DNA from: Rhynchopus euleeides
Taxonomy: Eukaryota; Euglenozoa; Diplonemea; Diplonemida; Diplonemidae
Direction of reading: 5' to 3'
Length of the DNA: 64,000 bases
Assembly: GCA_963210315.1 (NCBI GenBank)
Contig: OY723266.1
Location: 1,302,001 to 1,366,000 of the forward strand
The translations under genes and the position numbers were made by a program. Of this stretch, positions 22,501-31,900 are shown one piece after another; position 1 is the first letter of the stretch, and each line of letters begins with the position of its first letter. The notes beneath the pieces are model-generated. The model did no database searches. It was not told the origin of the DNA and saw nothing but the letters and a program-made list of their open reading frames with translations.

Positions 22501-22889
22501 TGCATTGGGATAGTCTGTTCAACTTTGTGTGCACCTGCGACGTGTCACCTACCGGCACCCCCCTCTACGGGTCTGCCACCGGCAAGCAGGCCAACTGCAC
22601 ATCCACACCGATTGTGTCGCCTCCCACCCCGATGCCTTCCGATGTGTCGTCTGCCACCGACACGACCACCGATAAGGACACCGATAAGGACACCGACTCG
22701 AGCCCTTCCCTCTGGTGGGTCCCTGTTGTCATCACCAGTGTCTTGGCACTGTGCGGCATGGCGGCGTACGTCGCATTCAGGAATCGCAAGCCCGAGTTGA
22801 GCGTCAATGAGTTCATGGAGCTTGAGGAGAGCTCTGATCGTTCACAAGCCATTCACGGTGACATGACTGCCGAGCAAGTCAGTGTGTGA
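16530..22889 (+). CDS. Giant CAP-domain protein with 38 EGF-like repeats and one TM helix (array B, copy 1)
   Basis: The protein has 2119 residues from the ATG at 16530. The frame is open 71 codons further upstream, but this ATG starts a clear signal peptide (MRCLVAAAAVALFVGHAEG). The CAP domain (about 56-199) keeps His108, Glu116 in GENIA, Glu144/145 in WYCKEEGC and His161 in GHMSQVAW. Residues about 225-2025 hold 38 modules of the form DEC-x4-C-x5-C-x14/16-C-x-C-x12-C, the EGF cysteine pattern; most begin (D/N)DEC or IDEC as in calcium-binding EGFs. Modules 2-15 are dimers repeating every 282 bp and 20-31 every 280 bp or so. An acidic Thr/Asp linker with DKDT repeats precedes the TM (2061-2083) and a 36-residue tail ending QVSV. 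It is probably a long surface stalk presenting a CAP head. Partner unknown. Confidence 0.93.
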   Translation: MRCLVAAAAVALFVGHAEGRCTTEARVSWCGSFTKTPAPADAKSVCSGKKDCSPMGLLDWQIERVLAQHNFYREKHGACPVTYSKDIESWSIASAGMVSTCNTGRLKHNSVGSYGENIAMVGVNGIDASTWDAAEGVRNWYCKEEGCYDYNTDVFIYDAGHMSQVAWKGSTEIGCSICSKDNGYTAVYMMCNYKAGGNIRGRFSTNVLRPNTAPSGCAPAPSPETDECGSNPCGADQLCEDKDKTKSNDYTCTCKTDGSIKVTGKAATCTNDECDSNPCGGEQTCDDKNTGAKSLGDFECTCKSDTTVTKKGGQATCSKDECANDRCGTDQTCTDPNPSPTSTGDYQCKCKNGVTATGGKATCVTDECGTNPCGTEQTCVDKNTASDSKNDFECTCKSDTTITKKGGQATCSKDECANDRCGTDQTCTDPNPSPTSTGDYQCKCKNGVTATGGKATCEADECGANPCGTEQTCVDKNTASDSKNDYECTCKSDTSITKKGGQATCTKDECANDRCGTDQTCTDPNPSPTSTGDYQCKCDNGVTATGGKATCVTDECGTNPCGTEQTCVDKNTATNSKNDYECTCKSDTTITKKGGQATCSKDECANDRCGTDQTCTDPNPSPTSTGDYQCKCKNGVTATGGKATCVTDECGTNPCGTEQTCVDKNTASNSKNDYECTCKSDTSIMTKGAQATCTKDECANDRCGTDQTCTDPNPSPTSTGDYQCKCKNGVTATGGKATCVTDECGTNPCGTEQTCVDKNTASNSKNDFECTCKSDTSITTKGGQATCSNDECANDRCGTDQTCTDPNPSPTSTGDYQCKCSNGVTATGGKATCVTDECGTNPCGTEQTCVDKNTASNSKNDYECTCKSDTTITKKGGQATCSKDECANDRCGTDQTCTDPNPSPSSTGDYQCKCKNGVTATGGKATCVTDECQPNPCGTEQTCTDKNTASNSKNGFECVCKDDPATKKTGGSVPQCVVDECAATPNPCGTQTCEDAKKGVSQKNDFVCKCPAPSTVTAVAKPAVCAAGTEDECKAAPCGADQTCVDPDQTVGTKNDYTCTCAKGTGSATGKAATCVLDECEADPCDGTQDCKDPDTSVGKTGDFTCSCKAPLVGTATGKAATCTDDECVAKPCGDVQTCNDPDQSSSVHNDYTCTCDNGVVATGTKATCEIDECVAMPCGDQICEDPNKSKLVQGDFICKCKDDNTITQTAGPAKCVDDECLAKPCGDVQTCNDPDKSPSVHNDYTCTCDNGVKATGAKATCEIDECVAKPCGDQICEDPNKSKLVQGDFICKCKDDATITQTAGPAKCVDDECLAKPCGDVQKCNDPDVSPSVHNDYTCTCDNGVVATGTKATCEIDECLANPCGTGQVCEDPNKSKLVSHDFICKCKDDQTITQKDGPAKCTIDECEAKPCDAGQKCNDPNMSPSIHHDYTCTCDNGVVATGAKATCEIDECEAKPCGDQICEDPNKSKLVSHDFICKCKDDQTITQKDGPAKCTIDECEAKPCDVGQKCKDPNTSPSVHHDYTCTCDNGVVATGAKATCEIDECEAKPCGDQICEDPNKSKAVSHDFICKCKDDQTITQKDGPAKCTIDECEAKPCDAGQKCKDPNTSPSVHHDYTCTCDNGVVATGTKATCEIDECVAKPCGDQICEDPNKSKLVQGDFICKCKDDQTITHVGGAVICTLNDCDSKPCGDVQECTDPKPTLDSHYDFECKCDNGVTATGAKATCEIDECETNPCGQDQLCEDPNKAKSSQHDFLCKCKDDETIWKKDGRALCVKDECEPNPCGADQTCTEGSKSPKNQLDFTCACANNPDNTQVGDSVPSCGVDECDAVPCGVGQSCFDPDFGTSGDFQCQCRGGKQKSVGKKLDECDECTMGLNPCTGPLGEVEDCVDMNKSPESMGDFKCKCPNHDIENIGGPAQCSLQGECKNFPCGDTHIHCDDPNPAQDNDFRCTCMPGSNGTSVGEPVVCTIDECAAGPCGADQTCTDPDMHWDSLFNFVCTCDVSPTGTPLYGSATGKQANCTSTPIVSPPTPMPSDVSSATDTTTDKDTDKDTDSSPSLWWVPVVITSVLALCGMAAYVAFRNRKPELSVNEFMELEESSDRSQAIHGDMTAEQVSV
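17337..19310 (+). repeat. Intragenic higher-order repeat block 1: seven EGF dimers of 282 bp
   Basis: EGF modules 2-15 alternate between two types, one with NPCGTEQTCVDKNT and one with DRCGTDQTCTDPNPSP. Together they form a 94-codon dimer, and 1974 bp is exactly seven times 282. Nucleotide identity between dimers is high enough to allow misaligned recombination; copy 3 lost two dimers here. Equivalent blocks start at 26728, 36117 and 44942, and in copy 5 at 54341 with eight dimers. Confidence 0.9.
19899..21575 (+). repeat. Intragenic higher-order repeat block 2: six EGF dimers of about 280 bp
   Basis: Modules 20-31 alternate a type with HNDYTCTCDNGV and a type with CGDQICEDPNKSK, giving about 559 codons in 12 modules. 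It is a separate amplification from block 1, separated from it by four non-repetitive modules (16-19). Copy 5 has a longer and differently ordered version of this block. Confidence 0.85.
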
Positions 22890-23049
22890 TGTTGGATGTG
22901 TGTGTCTCCTCACCATCTCGGAATGTGTTTGTCGAGTGGTACGTGTGGCTGTTGCCCGTGATTCTGTCCAACATGGGCAGGCGGTTTTTACCATATTCCC
23001 GGGCTGTGAAATGGAATTTTATCACCCCCACACCCCCTTTTGCATCAAG

Positions 23050-23094
23050 CAGCGCTGGAAGCGCAAGAAGAATGGGAACCAGAGAACTTCACAG
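23050..23094 (+). other. Conserved 45-base element in the 3' flank of copy 1
   Basis: Begins cagcgctggaagcgcaagaa and ends with acttcacag. It matches 61194-61238 downstream of copy 5 with one difference, although the surrounding flank has diverged. It is preceded in both by tatcacccccacac and a C-to-T tract ending in AG. It contains a small hairpin (gcgct-gga-agcgc). It could be a 3'-UTR regulatory element, the first bases after a splice acceptor, or a small RNA. Confidence 0.5.
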
Positions 23095-23564
23095 ATCGAA
23101 ATATTTTGCAGCAGCACAGTGCAGTTGGAGATGAAGCGGCGCCCCGTCCTGCGACCCCTTTGTCCTTTGTTCTTTTGTGCTCCTTTCACACCACTGAGTG
23201 CACCCCGTTGTGCTTGGTGTGGGACGCGTTCAACGAATCGTGTAACGTTGTCAATGAGTGGTCTGGTCGCAGCAACAGGATGCTTTTTTGTTGGTCTCTC
23301 TCTTTTTTTATTGCACACGCGCAGTGTGATTGGGAACTATACGGCATTAGCAGCCAGTGTGTGGTCTATTCGATTTCTTTTGTGTGTTGCACACACCCCA
23401 TCACCGTGCGCCACAGGTTCAGTGGCTGCGTACAACGAAATTCTACGCTCATCTGGGCTTAATATATGTGAGGGGCTCCCCAATTTTTTGACGGTGGCAT
23501 GTGTCGATAGTGTTCCATTTCCCCCCGGCAAGTGAGTACGGCTCCTCTCTCAGGGACCAGTGCT

Positions 23565-23727
23565 CGGATTCAGCCTCGGGCGCCGGAGGATAGTCCAAAA
23601 AATGGGCTCCGGGACCGACATGCCGCAGCCCCGTGCACAAGGACCTGGCTACAAGACAGGCACATGCCACAGGGGGGTCTGGGGGGCGGAGCCCCCAGCC
23701 GCCGGAGGCCACGGTAGTGAATGTCCG
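23565..23727 (-). repeat. Dispersed repeat R1 in array B spacer 1 (inverted)
   Basis: The core 23670-23727 is the reverse complement of the array A element, with the ctggggg/ccccccag hairpin. Homology continues leftward through the ccaaaaaatgg block near 23596 to the cgccggagg near 23580. The orientation is opposite to that in array A, relative to gene direction. Confidence 0.8.
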
Positions 23728-25920
23728 TCCCTTCGCTGCCTGCGTTTTCTCGGGGTTTGACAAAGAAACTGGACAGAAAAACGGTCGGGTAAGTTGCTCG
23801 CAGTCTGTGGGCATGAGTCCACTCCCATCTGCGAGGCTGCCCAACCGCCACCAGCCCCCCCCCCCCCCCCCCCCCGAAGTCGTGAAGTAACGAAGGAAAT
23901 CGTACGACTGAGGGGGTCTTTGCTACGGGGTGATCGTCAGTGCATTTTGGTGCATTTCCTGTTGAATTGGCTGAAAACTGACGAAGTTTGTCGAAGTTTG
24001 TCGACCAGCGAAGACCCCCTGAAGCTTTTGGATTAGCACCTTCATGCCACTTCACAGGGCCTCAACACAGCCTTGAGACAGCAAGTGTGCGCTCAACAAA
24101 AGGTAGTCCGGAACTGTTCTCCCAGTCGCTGGACAGGGTGTCTATAATAAAGCGAAAGGAGTACGATTTTTTTCCTTGATGTGAGGGATCGCCTCAGTTT
24201 AGACCCCCAATGATATGCTCTGCATGTGCCGTGCTGATTCTTTTCTACTTCGTCCCTGTCCCTCCCTCTGTGCTTTTTTGCATTCTTTTGTGGCTGGGCT
24301 TGTGTGAGGTTGCGACAGACAGCTTCAGACATTTCTGCCGTTTATTTCAACTCAGCGTGTGGCCTCACAGGCCTCACGCCCCCAAATCATTCCGCTTTCA
24401 GGAAGCACGCCACGCACTTCCTGAGAGTTAGCTGGAGGAAACGAAGAAGTTGCAGCGCCGTCTGGCAACACCGCTGTGGTGTGGCTGTCACTACACCAAC
24501 TAGAATTAAAAAAACAGAATCGATTGGGTTCGAGGGCAGTGCTGACAATACATCGCTGCGCTAACCCACGACTTGCTTTCTGGATGCAATGAAGCCTCTC
24601 TGGACCCATGGTCGGAGTTGCAGTCAATTGCCGCCGGGTTCTTTCATCTTTTCGAGTCTCCAGGTACACCACCCCTATAAAAAAAAAGTCTGTCCAGCCT
24701 GGATCAGGGGTCTTCGCCACGGCACCGAAAGTGGTGCGTTTGTTCTTGGCGTTCTTCATAATAATTATCTGTGAGGAAAACGCTGAAAACTATGCCGATA
24801 GCGAACTATCCCCTGAAGGCGAAACAACAGTCGGAATCATCATCATCTCGACATCCCCACCTCCCCTGGCACTAACATACATCATGCCTTGCTCCTTGAC
24901 CTTTGCTGTGCTCTCTTCTTGATCGTAGTCACCCTGTGCATCTCTGGATGAAACGCGAAGCGGCGCTCTAAGGGTATGCGTTGGTTTGGGTTTCCCAGGC
25001 CAACGGACACCCCCTGGCCTGCTGCGTGTGTGCTGTGTGTGTGGTGATCGCAATTGCAGGGATGTGCTGTCGAAATTAATCGTGTTTTGTCTGCTGCAAG
25101 AATCTACAATCACAAAAAAACTGCAACAAGAAAGCGGGCGTGTCTCCTGCATGTCCTGTTCAAGTTGGTGTTTCCAGATTGGGATTTATTTTGTGCTTCA
25201 TACCCCGGTAGCATTCTCAGGAAGAGTCTGAAGGTGCCTGCCCTGGCTGGCCTTTTGAGGTGTTCGCTTCTGTTCTGACTCGCAGAGTTCCGAACCATCC
25301 GATCACCCCGACTTCACACACACTTCACCACCGAGACGTTGCGCCAATACCGGGACAAGATCTTCCTCCCTCAGCTTTATTTTGACCCGTTTTCTGCTGC
25401 AAGACGATGGGGCACTCAGGGCAGTATTGCGAGAAGCTTGGCCGAGTGCACCAGGCTAGGACACTCTCGTCCCAATCTGGAGACTGCTCACCCCATGCAC
25501 CCCCACCCCATTGTGTTTGATCTCCCTTTGCAGGGCAGGGGAAGCGGCTTGCTTGTGCCGTGTGTACAGGCAAGCCTTGCCACAGGGCTGTGGCTGCGTG
25601 CTTCCCTCGAGTCCCAAAGGAGCGGATCTCCGTCAGGTGTCGCATAAGAGGCACAGCTGTTCATGTCCCGGTCGTAGCTGCATGCCACCGCATGTGGACC
25701 CGGTCTGTTGGAAGGGCAGGATGGCAGGAGGCAGCCCACCCAAACCACCCACCCCCGCCCCCACCCCTTCACGTGGCGTGTGCATCCCAGCAGTGGTGCT
25801 GCCCTGTGCGGCAGTGTGTTCCTTTTTATAGACCCTCTCACGTGCTGTCCATACCCCACCCCCTGGCAGGATTCTGTATTTCAGAGTTTGCTCTTCCTGG
25901 TCCTTGAGTGCGGCAGGAAG

Positions 25921-28900
25921 ATGAGGTGTCTGGTGGCTGCTGCCGCTGTGGCGCTGTTTGTGGGCCATGCTGAGGGCAGATGCACAACTGAAGCAAGGGT
26001 GTCGTGGTGTGGAAGCTTCACGAAGACACCTGCACCAGCAGATGCCAAGTCTGTCTGTTCCGGGAAGAAGGACTGTAGCCCGATGGGGCTGCTGGATTGG
26101 CAGATCGAGAGGGTGCTGGCGCAGCACAACTTCTACCGTGAGAAGCACGGTGCGTGCCCGGTGACGTACAGCAAGGACATCGAGTCGTGGTCGATTGCAA
26201 GTGCAGGGATGGTGTCGACATGCAACACCGGTCGTTTGAAGCACAACAGCGTGGGATCGTACGGCGAGAACATCGCAATGGTGGGTGTCAATGGGATTGA
26301 CGCGTCGACGTGGGATGCCGCAGAGGGCGTGCGGAACTGGTACTGCAAGGAGGAGGGGTGTTACGACTACAATACGGACGTCTTCATCTATGACGCAGGG
26401 CACATGTCGCAGGTGGCATGGAAGGGGTCCACAGAGATTGGTTGTTCCATCTGCAGCAAGGACAATGGCTACACTGCGGTGTACATGATGTGCAACTACA
26501 AAGCAGGAGGAAATATCAGAGGGAGGTTCTCCACAAACGTGTTGAGGCCCAACACAGCACCGTCGGGATGCGCACCGGCTCCTTCGCCTGAGACAGATGA
26601 GTGCGGCAGCAACCCTTGTGGGGCTGACCAGCTCTGCGAGGACAAGGACAAGACGAAGAGTAATGACTACACCTGCACCTGCAAAACTGATGGCAGCATC
26701 AAAGTGACCGGCAAGGCTGCGACGTGCACAAACGACGAATGCGACAGCAACCCCTGTGGCGGTGAACAGACATGCGACGACAAGAACACTGGAGCCAAGA
26801 GCCTCGGTGACTTCGAGTGCACCTGCAAGAGTGACACCACCGTGACGAAGAAGGGTGGGCAGGCAACTTGCTCGAAGGATGAGTGTGCCAACGACCGCTG
26901 CGGCACTGACCAGACGTGCACTGACCCGAACCCTTCACCGACCTCGACTGGTGACTACCAGTGCAAGTGCAAGAACGGTGTGACTGCGACTGGTGGCAAG
27001 GCGACTTGCGTGACTGACGAGTGTGGCACCAACCCGTGTGGGACTGAGCAGACGTGCGTTGACAAGAACACTGCGTCGGACTCGAAGAATGACTTCGAGT
27101 GCACCTGCAAGAGTGACACCACCATCACGAAGAAGGGTGGGCAGGCGACGTGCTCCAAGGATGAGTGTGCCAACGACCGCTGCGGCACTGACCAGACGTG
27201 CACTGACCCCAACCCTTCACCGACCTCGACTGGTGACTACCAGTGCAAGTGCAAGAACGGTGTGACTGCGACTGGTGGCAAGGCGACTTGTGAAGCTGAC
27301 GAGTGTGGCGCCAACCCGTGTGGGACTGAGCAGACGTGTGTTGACAAGAACACTGCGTCGGACTCGAAGAACGACTACGAGTGTACCTGCAAGAGTGACA
27401 CCTCCATCACGAAGAAGGGTGGGCAGGCGACTTGCACGAAGGATGAGTGTGCCAACGACCGCTGCGGTACTGACCAGACGTGCACTGACCCGAACCCTTC
27501 ACCGACGTCCACTGGTGACTACCAGTGCAAGTGTGACAACGGTGTGACTGCGACTGGTGGCAAGGCGACTTGCGTGACTGACGAGTGTGGCACCAACCCG
27601 TGTGGGACTGAGCAGACGTGCGTTGACAAGAACACTGCCACGAACTCGAAGAACGACTACGAGTGCACCTGCAAGAGTGACACCACCATCACGAAGAAGG
27701 GTGGACAGGCGACTTGCTCGAAGGATGAGTGTGCCAACGACCGCTGCGGCACTGACCAGACGTGCACTGACCCGAACCCTTCCCCGACCTCGACTGGTGA
27801 CTACCAGTGCAAGTGCAAGAACGGTGTGACTGCGACTGGTGGCAAGGCGACTTGCGTGACTGACGAGTGTGGCACCAACCCGTGTGGGACTGAGCAGACG
27901 TGCGTTGACAAGAACACTGCGTCGAACTCGAAGAACGACTACGAGTGCACCTGCAAGAGTGACACCTCCATCATGACGAAGGGGGCTCAAGCAACTTGCA
28001 CGAAGGATGAGTGTGCCAACGACCGCTGCGGTACTGACCAGACGTGCACTGACCCGAACCCTTCACCGACCTCGACTGGTGACTACCAGTGCAAGTGCAA
28101 GAACGGTGTGACTGCAACTGGTGGTAAGGCGACTTGCGTGACTGACGAGTGTGGCACCAACCCGTGTGGGACTGAGCAGACGTGTGTTGACAAGAACACT
28201 GCGTCGAACTCCAAGAACGACTTCGAATGCACCTGCAAGAGTGACACCAGCATCACAACTAAGGGCGGGCAGGCAACTTGCTCGAACGACGAGTGTGCCA
28301 ACGACCGGTGCGGTACTGACCAGACGTGCACTGACCCCAACCCTTCACCGACCTCGACTGGTGACTACCAGTGCAAGTGCAGCAACGGTGTGACTGCGAC
28401 TGGTGGCAAGGCGACTTGCGTGACTGACGAGTGTGGCACCAACCCGTGTGGGACTGAGCAGACGTGCGTTGACAAGAACACTGCGTCGAACTCGAAGAAC
28501 GACTACGAGTGCACCTGTAAGAGTGACACCACCATCACGAAGAAGGGTGGGCAGGCAACTTGTTCGAAGGATGAGTGTGCCAACGACCGCTGCGGCACTG
28601 ACCAGACGTGCACTGACCCGAACCCTTCACCGAGTTCCACTGGTGACTACCAGTGCAAGTGCAAGAACGGTGTGACCGCGACTGGTGGCAAGGCGACTTG
28701 CGTGACTGACGAGTGCCAGCCCAACCCGTGTGGAACTGAGCAGACGTGCACAGACAAGAACACTGCGTCGAACTCGAAGAACGGCTTCGAGTGTGTGTGC
28801 AAGGACGACCCCGCAACCAAGAAGACAGGTGGCAGCGTGCCGCAGTGTGTTGTGGACGAGTGTGCCGCGACGCCGAACCCGTGCGGGACGCAGACCTGTG

Positions 28901-31900
28901 AGGACGCCAAGAAGGGTGTGTCGCAGAAGAACGACTTCGTGTGCAAGTGCCCGGCACCCAGCACTGTGACGGCTGTTGCAAAGCCTGCCGTGTGCGCTGC
29001 AGGTACTGAGGACGAGTGCAAGGCGGCGCCGTGCGGTGCGGACCAGACTTGCGTGGACCCCGACCAGACTGTGGGGACCAAGAACGACTACACGTGCACG
29101 TGTGCGAAGGGAACGGGCAGTGCGACAGGCAAGGCTGCAACGTGTGTGCTTGACGAGTGCGAGGCTGACCCTTGCGACGGGACGCAGGACTGCAAGGATC
29201 CTGACACAAGTGTGGGGAAGACTGGCGACTTCACGTGCTCGTGCAAGGCACCGCTTGTCGGGACCGCGACTGGTAAGGCTGCGACCTGCACAGACGATGA
29301 ATGCGTCGCGAAGCCGTGTGGTGACGTGCAGACATGCAACGACCCTGACCAGTCCTCGTCCGTGCACAACGACTACACCTGCACGTGTGACAACGGTGTT
29401 GTGGCGACCGGTACAAAGGCGACTTGTGAGATTGACGAGTGTGTTGCGATGCCGTGCGGTGACCAGATCTGTGAGGACCCCAACAAGTCGAAGCTTGTGC
29501 AGGGTGACTTCATCTGCAAGTGCAAAGACGACAACACCATTACCCAGACAGCAGGACCTGCAAAGTGTGTCGATGACGAGTGTCTGGCGAAGCCGTGTGG
29601 TGACGTGCAGACGTGCAACGACCCCGACAAGTCTCCTTCAGTGCACAACGACTACACCTGCACGTGTGATAACGGTGTGAAGGCGACCGGTGCAAAGGCG
29701 ACTTGTGAGATTGACGAATGCGTGGCGAAGCCGTGCGGTGACCAGATCTGTGAGGACCCCAACAAGTCGAAGCTTGTGCAGGGTGACTTCATCTGCAAGT
29801 GCAAGGACGATGCGACCATCACACAGACGGCGGGTCCTGCAAAGTGTGTCGATGATGAGTGTCTGGCCAAACCGTGTGGTGACGTGCAGAAGTGCAACGA
29901 CCCTGACGTGTCTCCTTCAGTGCACAACGACTACACCTGCACGTGTGACAACGGTGTGGTGGCGACTGGCACAAAGGCGACTTGTGAGATTGACGAGTGC
30001 CTGGCCAACCCGTGTGGGACTGGTCAGGTCTGTGAGGACCCCAACAAGTCGAAGCTTGTGTCGCACGACTTTATCTGCAAGTGCAAGGACGACCAGACCA
30101 TCACGCAGAAGGATGGCCCCGCAAAGTGTACGATTGATGAGTGCGAGGCCAAGCCGTGCGATGCTGGGCAGAAGTGCAATGATCCCAACATGTCTCCTTC
30201 CATCCACCACGACTACACCTGCACGTGTGACAACGGTGTGGTGGCAACTGGCGCAAAGGCGACTTGTGAGATCGACGAGTGCGAGGCGAAGCCGTGCGGT
30301 GACCAGATCTGTGAGGACCCCAACAAGTCGAAGCTTGTGTCGCACGACTTCATCTGCAAGTGCAAGGACGACCAGACCATCACGCAGAAGGATGGCCCCG
30401 CAAAGTGTACGATTGATGAGTGCGAGGCCAAGCCGTGCGATGTTGGGCAGAAGTGCAAGGACCCCAACACGTCTCCTTCGGTCCACCACGACTACACCTG
30501 CACGTGTGACAACGGTGTCGTGGCGACCGGTGCAAAGGCGACTTGTGAGATTGACGAGTGCGAGGCGAAGCCGTGTGGTGACCAGATCTGTGAGGACCCC
30601 AACAAATCGAAGGCTGTGTCGCACGACTTCATCTGCAAGTGCAAGGACGATCAGACCATCACGCAGAAGGATGGCCCCGCAAAGTGTACGATTGATGAGT
30701 GCGAGGCCAAGCCGTGCGATGCTGGGCAGAAGTGCAAGGACCCCAACACGTCTCCTTCCGTCCACCACGACTACACCTGCACGTGTGACAACGGTGTCGT
30801 GGCAACTGGTACAAAGGCGACTTGTGAGATTGACGAATGCGTGGCGAAGCCGTGCGGTGACCAGATCTGTGAGGACCCCAACAAGTCGAAGCTTGTGCAG
30901 GGTGACTTCATCTGCAAGTGCAAGGACGACCAGACCATCACACATGTGGGTGGTGCCGTGATCTGCACTCTCAACGACTGTGACAGCAAGCCGTGTGGTG
31001 ACGTGCAGGAGTGCACAGACCCGAAGCCGACCCTCGACTCCCACTACGACTTCGAGTGCAAGTGTGACAACGGTGTGACGGCAACTGGCGCAAAGGCGAC
31101 TTGTGAGATTGACGAGTGCGAGACGAACCCGTGCGGGCAGGACCAGCTGTGCGAGGACCCGAACAAGGCGAAGTCGAGCCAGCACGACTTCCTGTGCAAG
31201 TGCAAGGACGACGAGACGATCTGGAAGAAGGACGGGCGTGCCCTGTGTGTGAAGGACGAGTGCGAGCCGAACCCGTGTGGTGCCGACCAGACCTGCACGG
31301 AGGGGTCGAAGAGCCCCAAGAACCAGCTCGACTTCACGTGCGCGTGTGCTAACAATCCCGACAACACCCAGGTTGGGGACTCTGTGCCCTCCTGCGGTGT
31401 GGATGAGTGTGATGCGGTGCCGTGTGGCGTCGGTCAGAGCTGTTTTGACCCGGACTTCGGCACCTCCGGCGACTTCCAGTGCCAGTGCCGTGGCGGGAAG
31501 CAGAAGTCTGTTGGGAAGAAGCTGGACGAGTGTGACGAGTGCACGATGGGGCTGAACCCGTGCACGGGCCCGCTTGGTGAGGTTGAGGACTGCGTGGACA
31601 TGAACAAGTCGCCTGAGAGCATGGGTGACTTCAAGTGCAAGTGTCCCAACCACGACATCGAGAACATCGGTGGCCCTGCACAGTGCAGCCTGCAAGGCGA
31701 GTGCAAGAACTTCCCGTGCGGCGACACTCACATCCATTGCGATGACCCCAACCCGGCGCAAGACAACGACTTCAGGTGCACCTGCATGCCCGGTTCTAAC
31801 GGGACAAGCGTTGGGGAGCCTGTTGTGTGTACCATCGATGAATGCGCTGCTGGCCCGTGCGGTGCGGACCAGACGTGCACCGACCCCGACATGCATTGGG

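Larger units (their letters stand above)
22890..25920. other. Array B spacer 1, no gene supported
   Basis: The 3.0-kb spacer holds a 3' flank element (22996-23094) shared with copy 5, an inverted R1 repeat (about 23565-23727), a 21-base C run (23855-23875), tctataataaagcg with an AATAAA near 24142-24153, a tataaaaaaaaag run near 24676, and pyrimidine-AG tracts before the next gene. An open frame at 22882-23535 overlapping the stop codon repeats only because the DNA is duplicated. It is not retained after copy 5 and is not called. Confidence 0.82.

Noticed and set aside
20526..22505. A 659-codon minus-strand open frame inside the EGF region (and a 696-codon one at 58373-60463)
   Set aside because: These are antisense shadows of the periodic GC-rich EGF coding sequence. 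The Leu/Val/Arg-rich periodic translation follows the repeat period and has no start context or domain.
22882..23535. A 217-codon open frame overlapping the stop of array B copy 1 and repeated after copies 2-4
   Set aside because: It is repeated only because the DNA is duplicated. It begins within the previous gene, has no recognisable domain, and is not preserved after copy 5.
24142..24153. AATAAA polyadenylation signal in array B spacer
   Set aside because: It lies about 1.25 kb after the stop codon and near other A/T words. Nothing links it to a transcript end, so it is noted but not called.
24520..24545. ggttcgag, resembling a tRNA T-loop, in array B spacers
   Set aside because: No acceptor stem, D-arm or anticodon arm can be paired around it.
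25708..25920. In-frame N-terminal extension of 71 codons on array B copies 1-4
   Set aside because: It lacks a signal or domain, spans the conserved pyrimidine-AG tract, and is put out of frame in copy 5 by a 10-bp insertion. The internal ATG begins a clear signal peptide.
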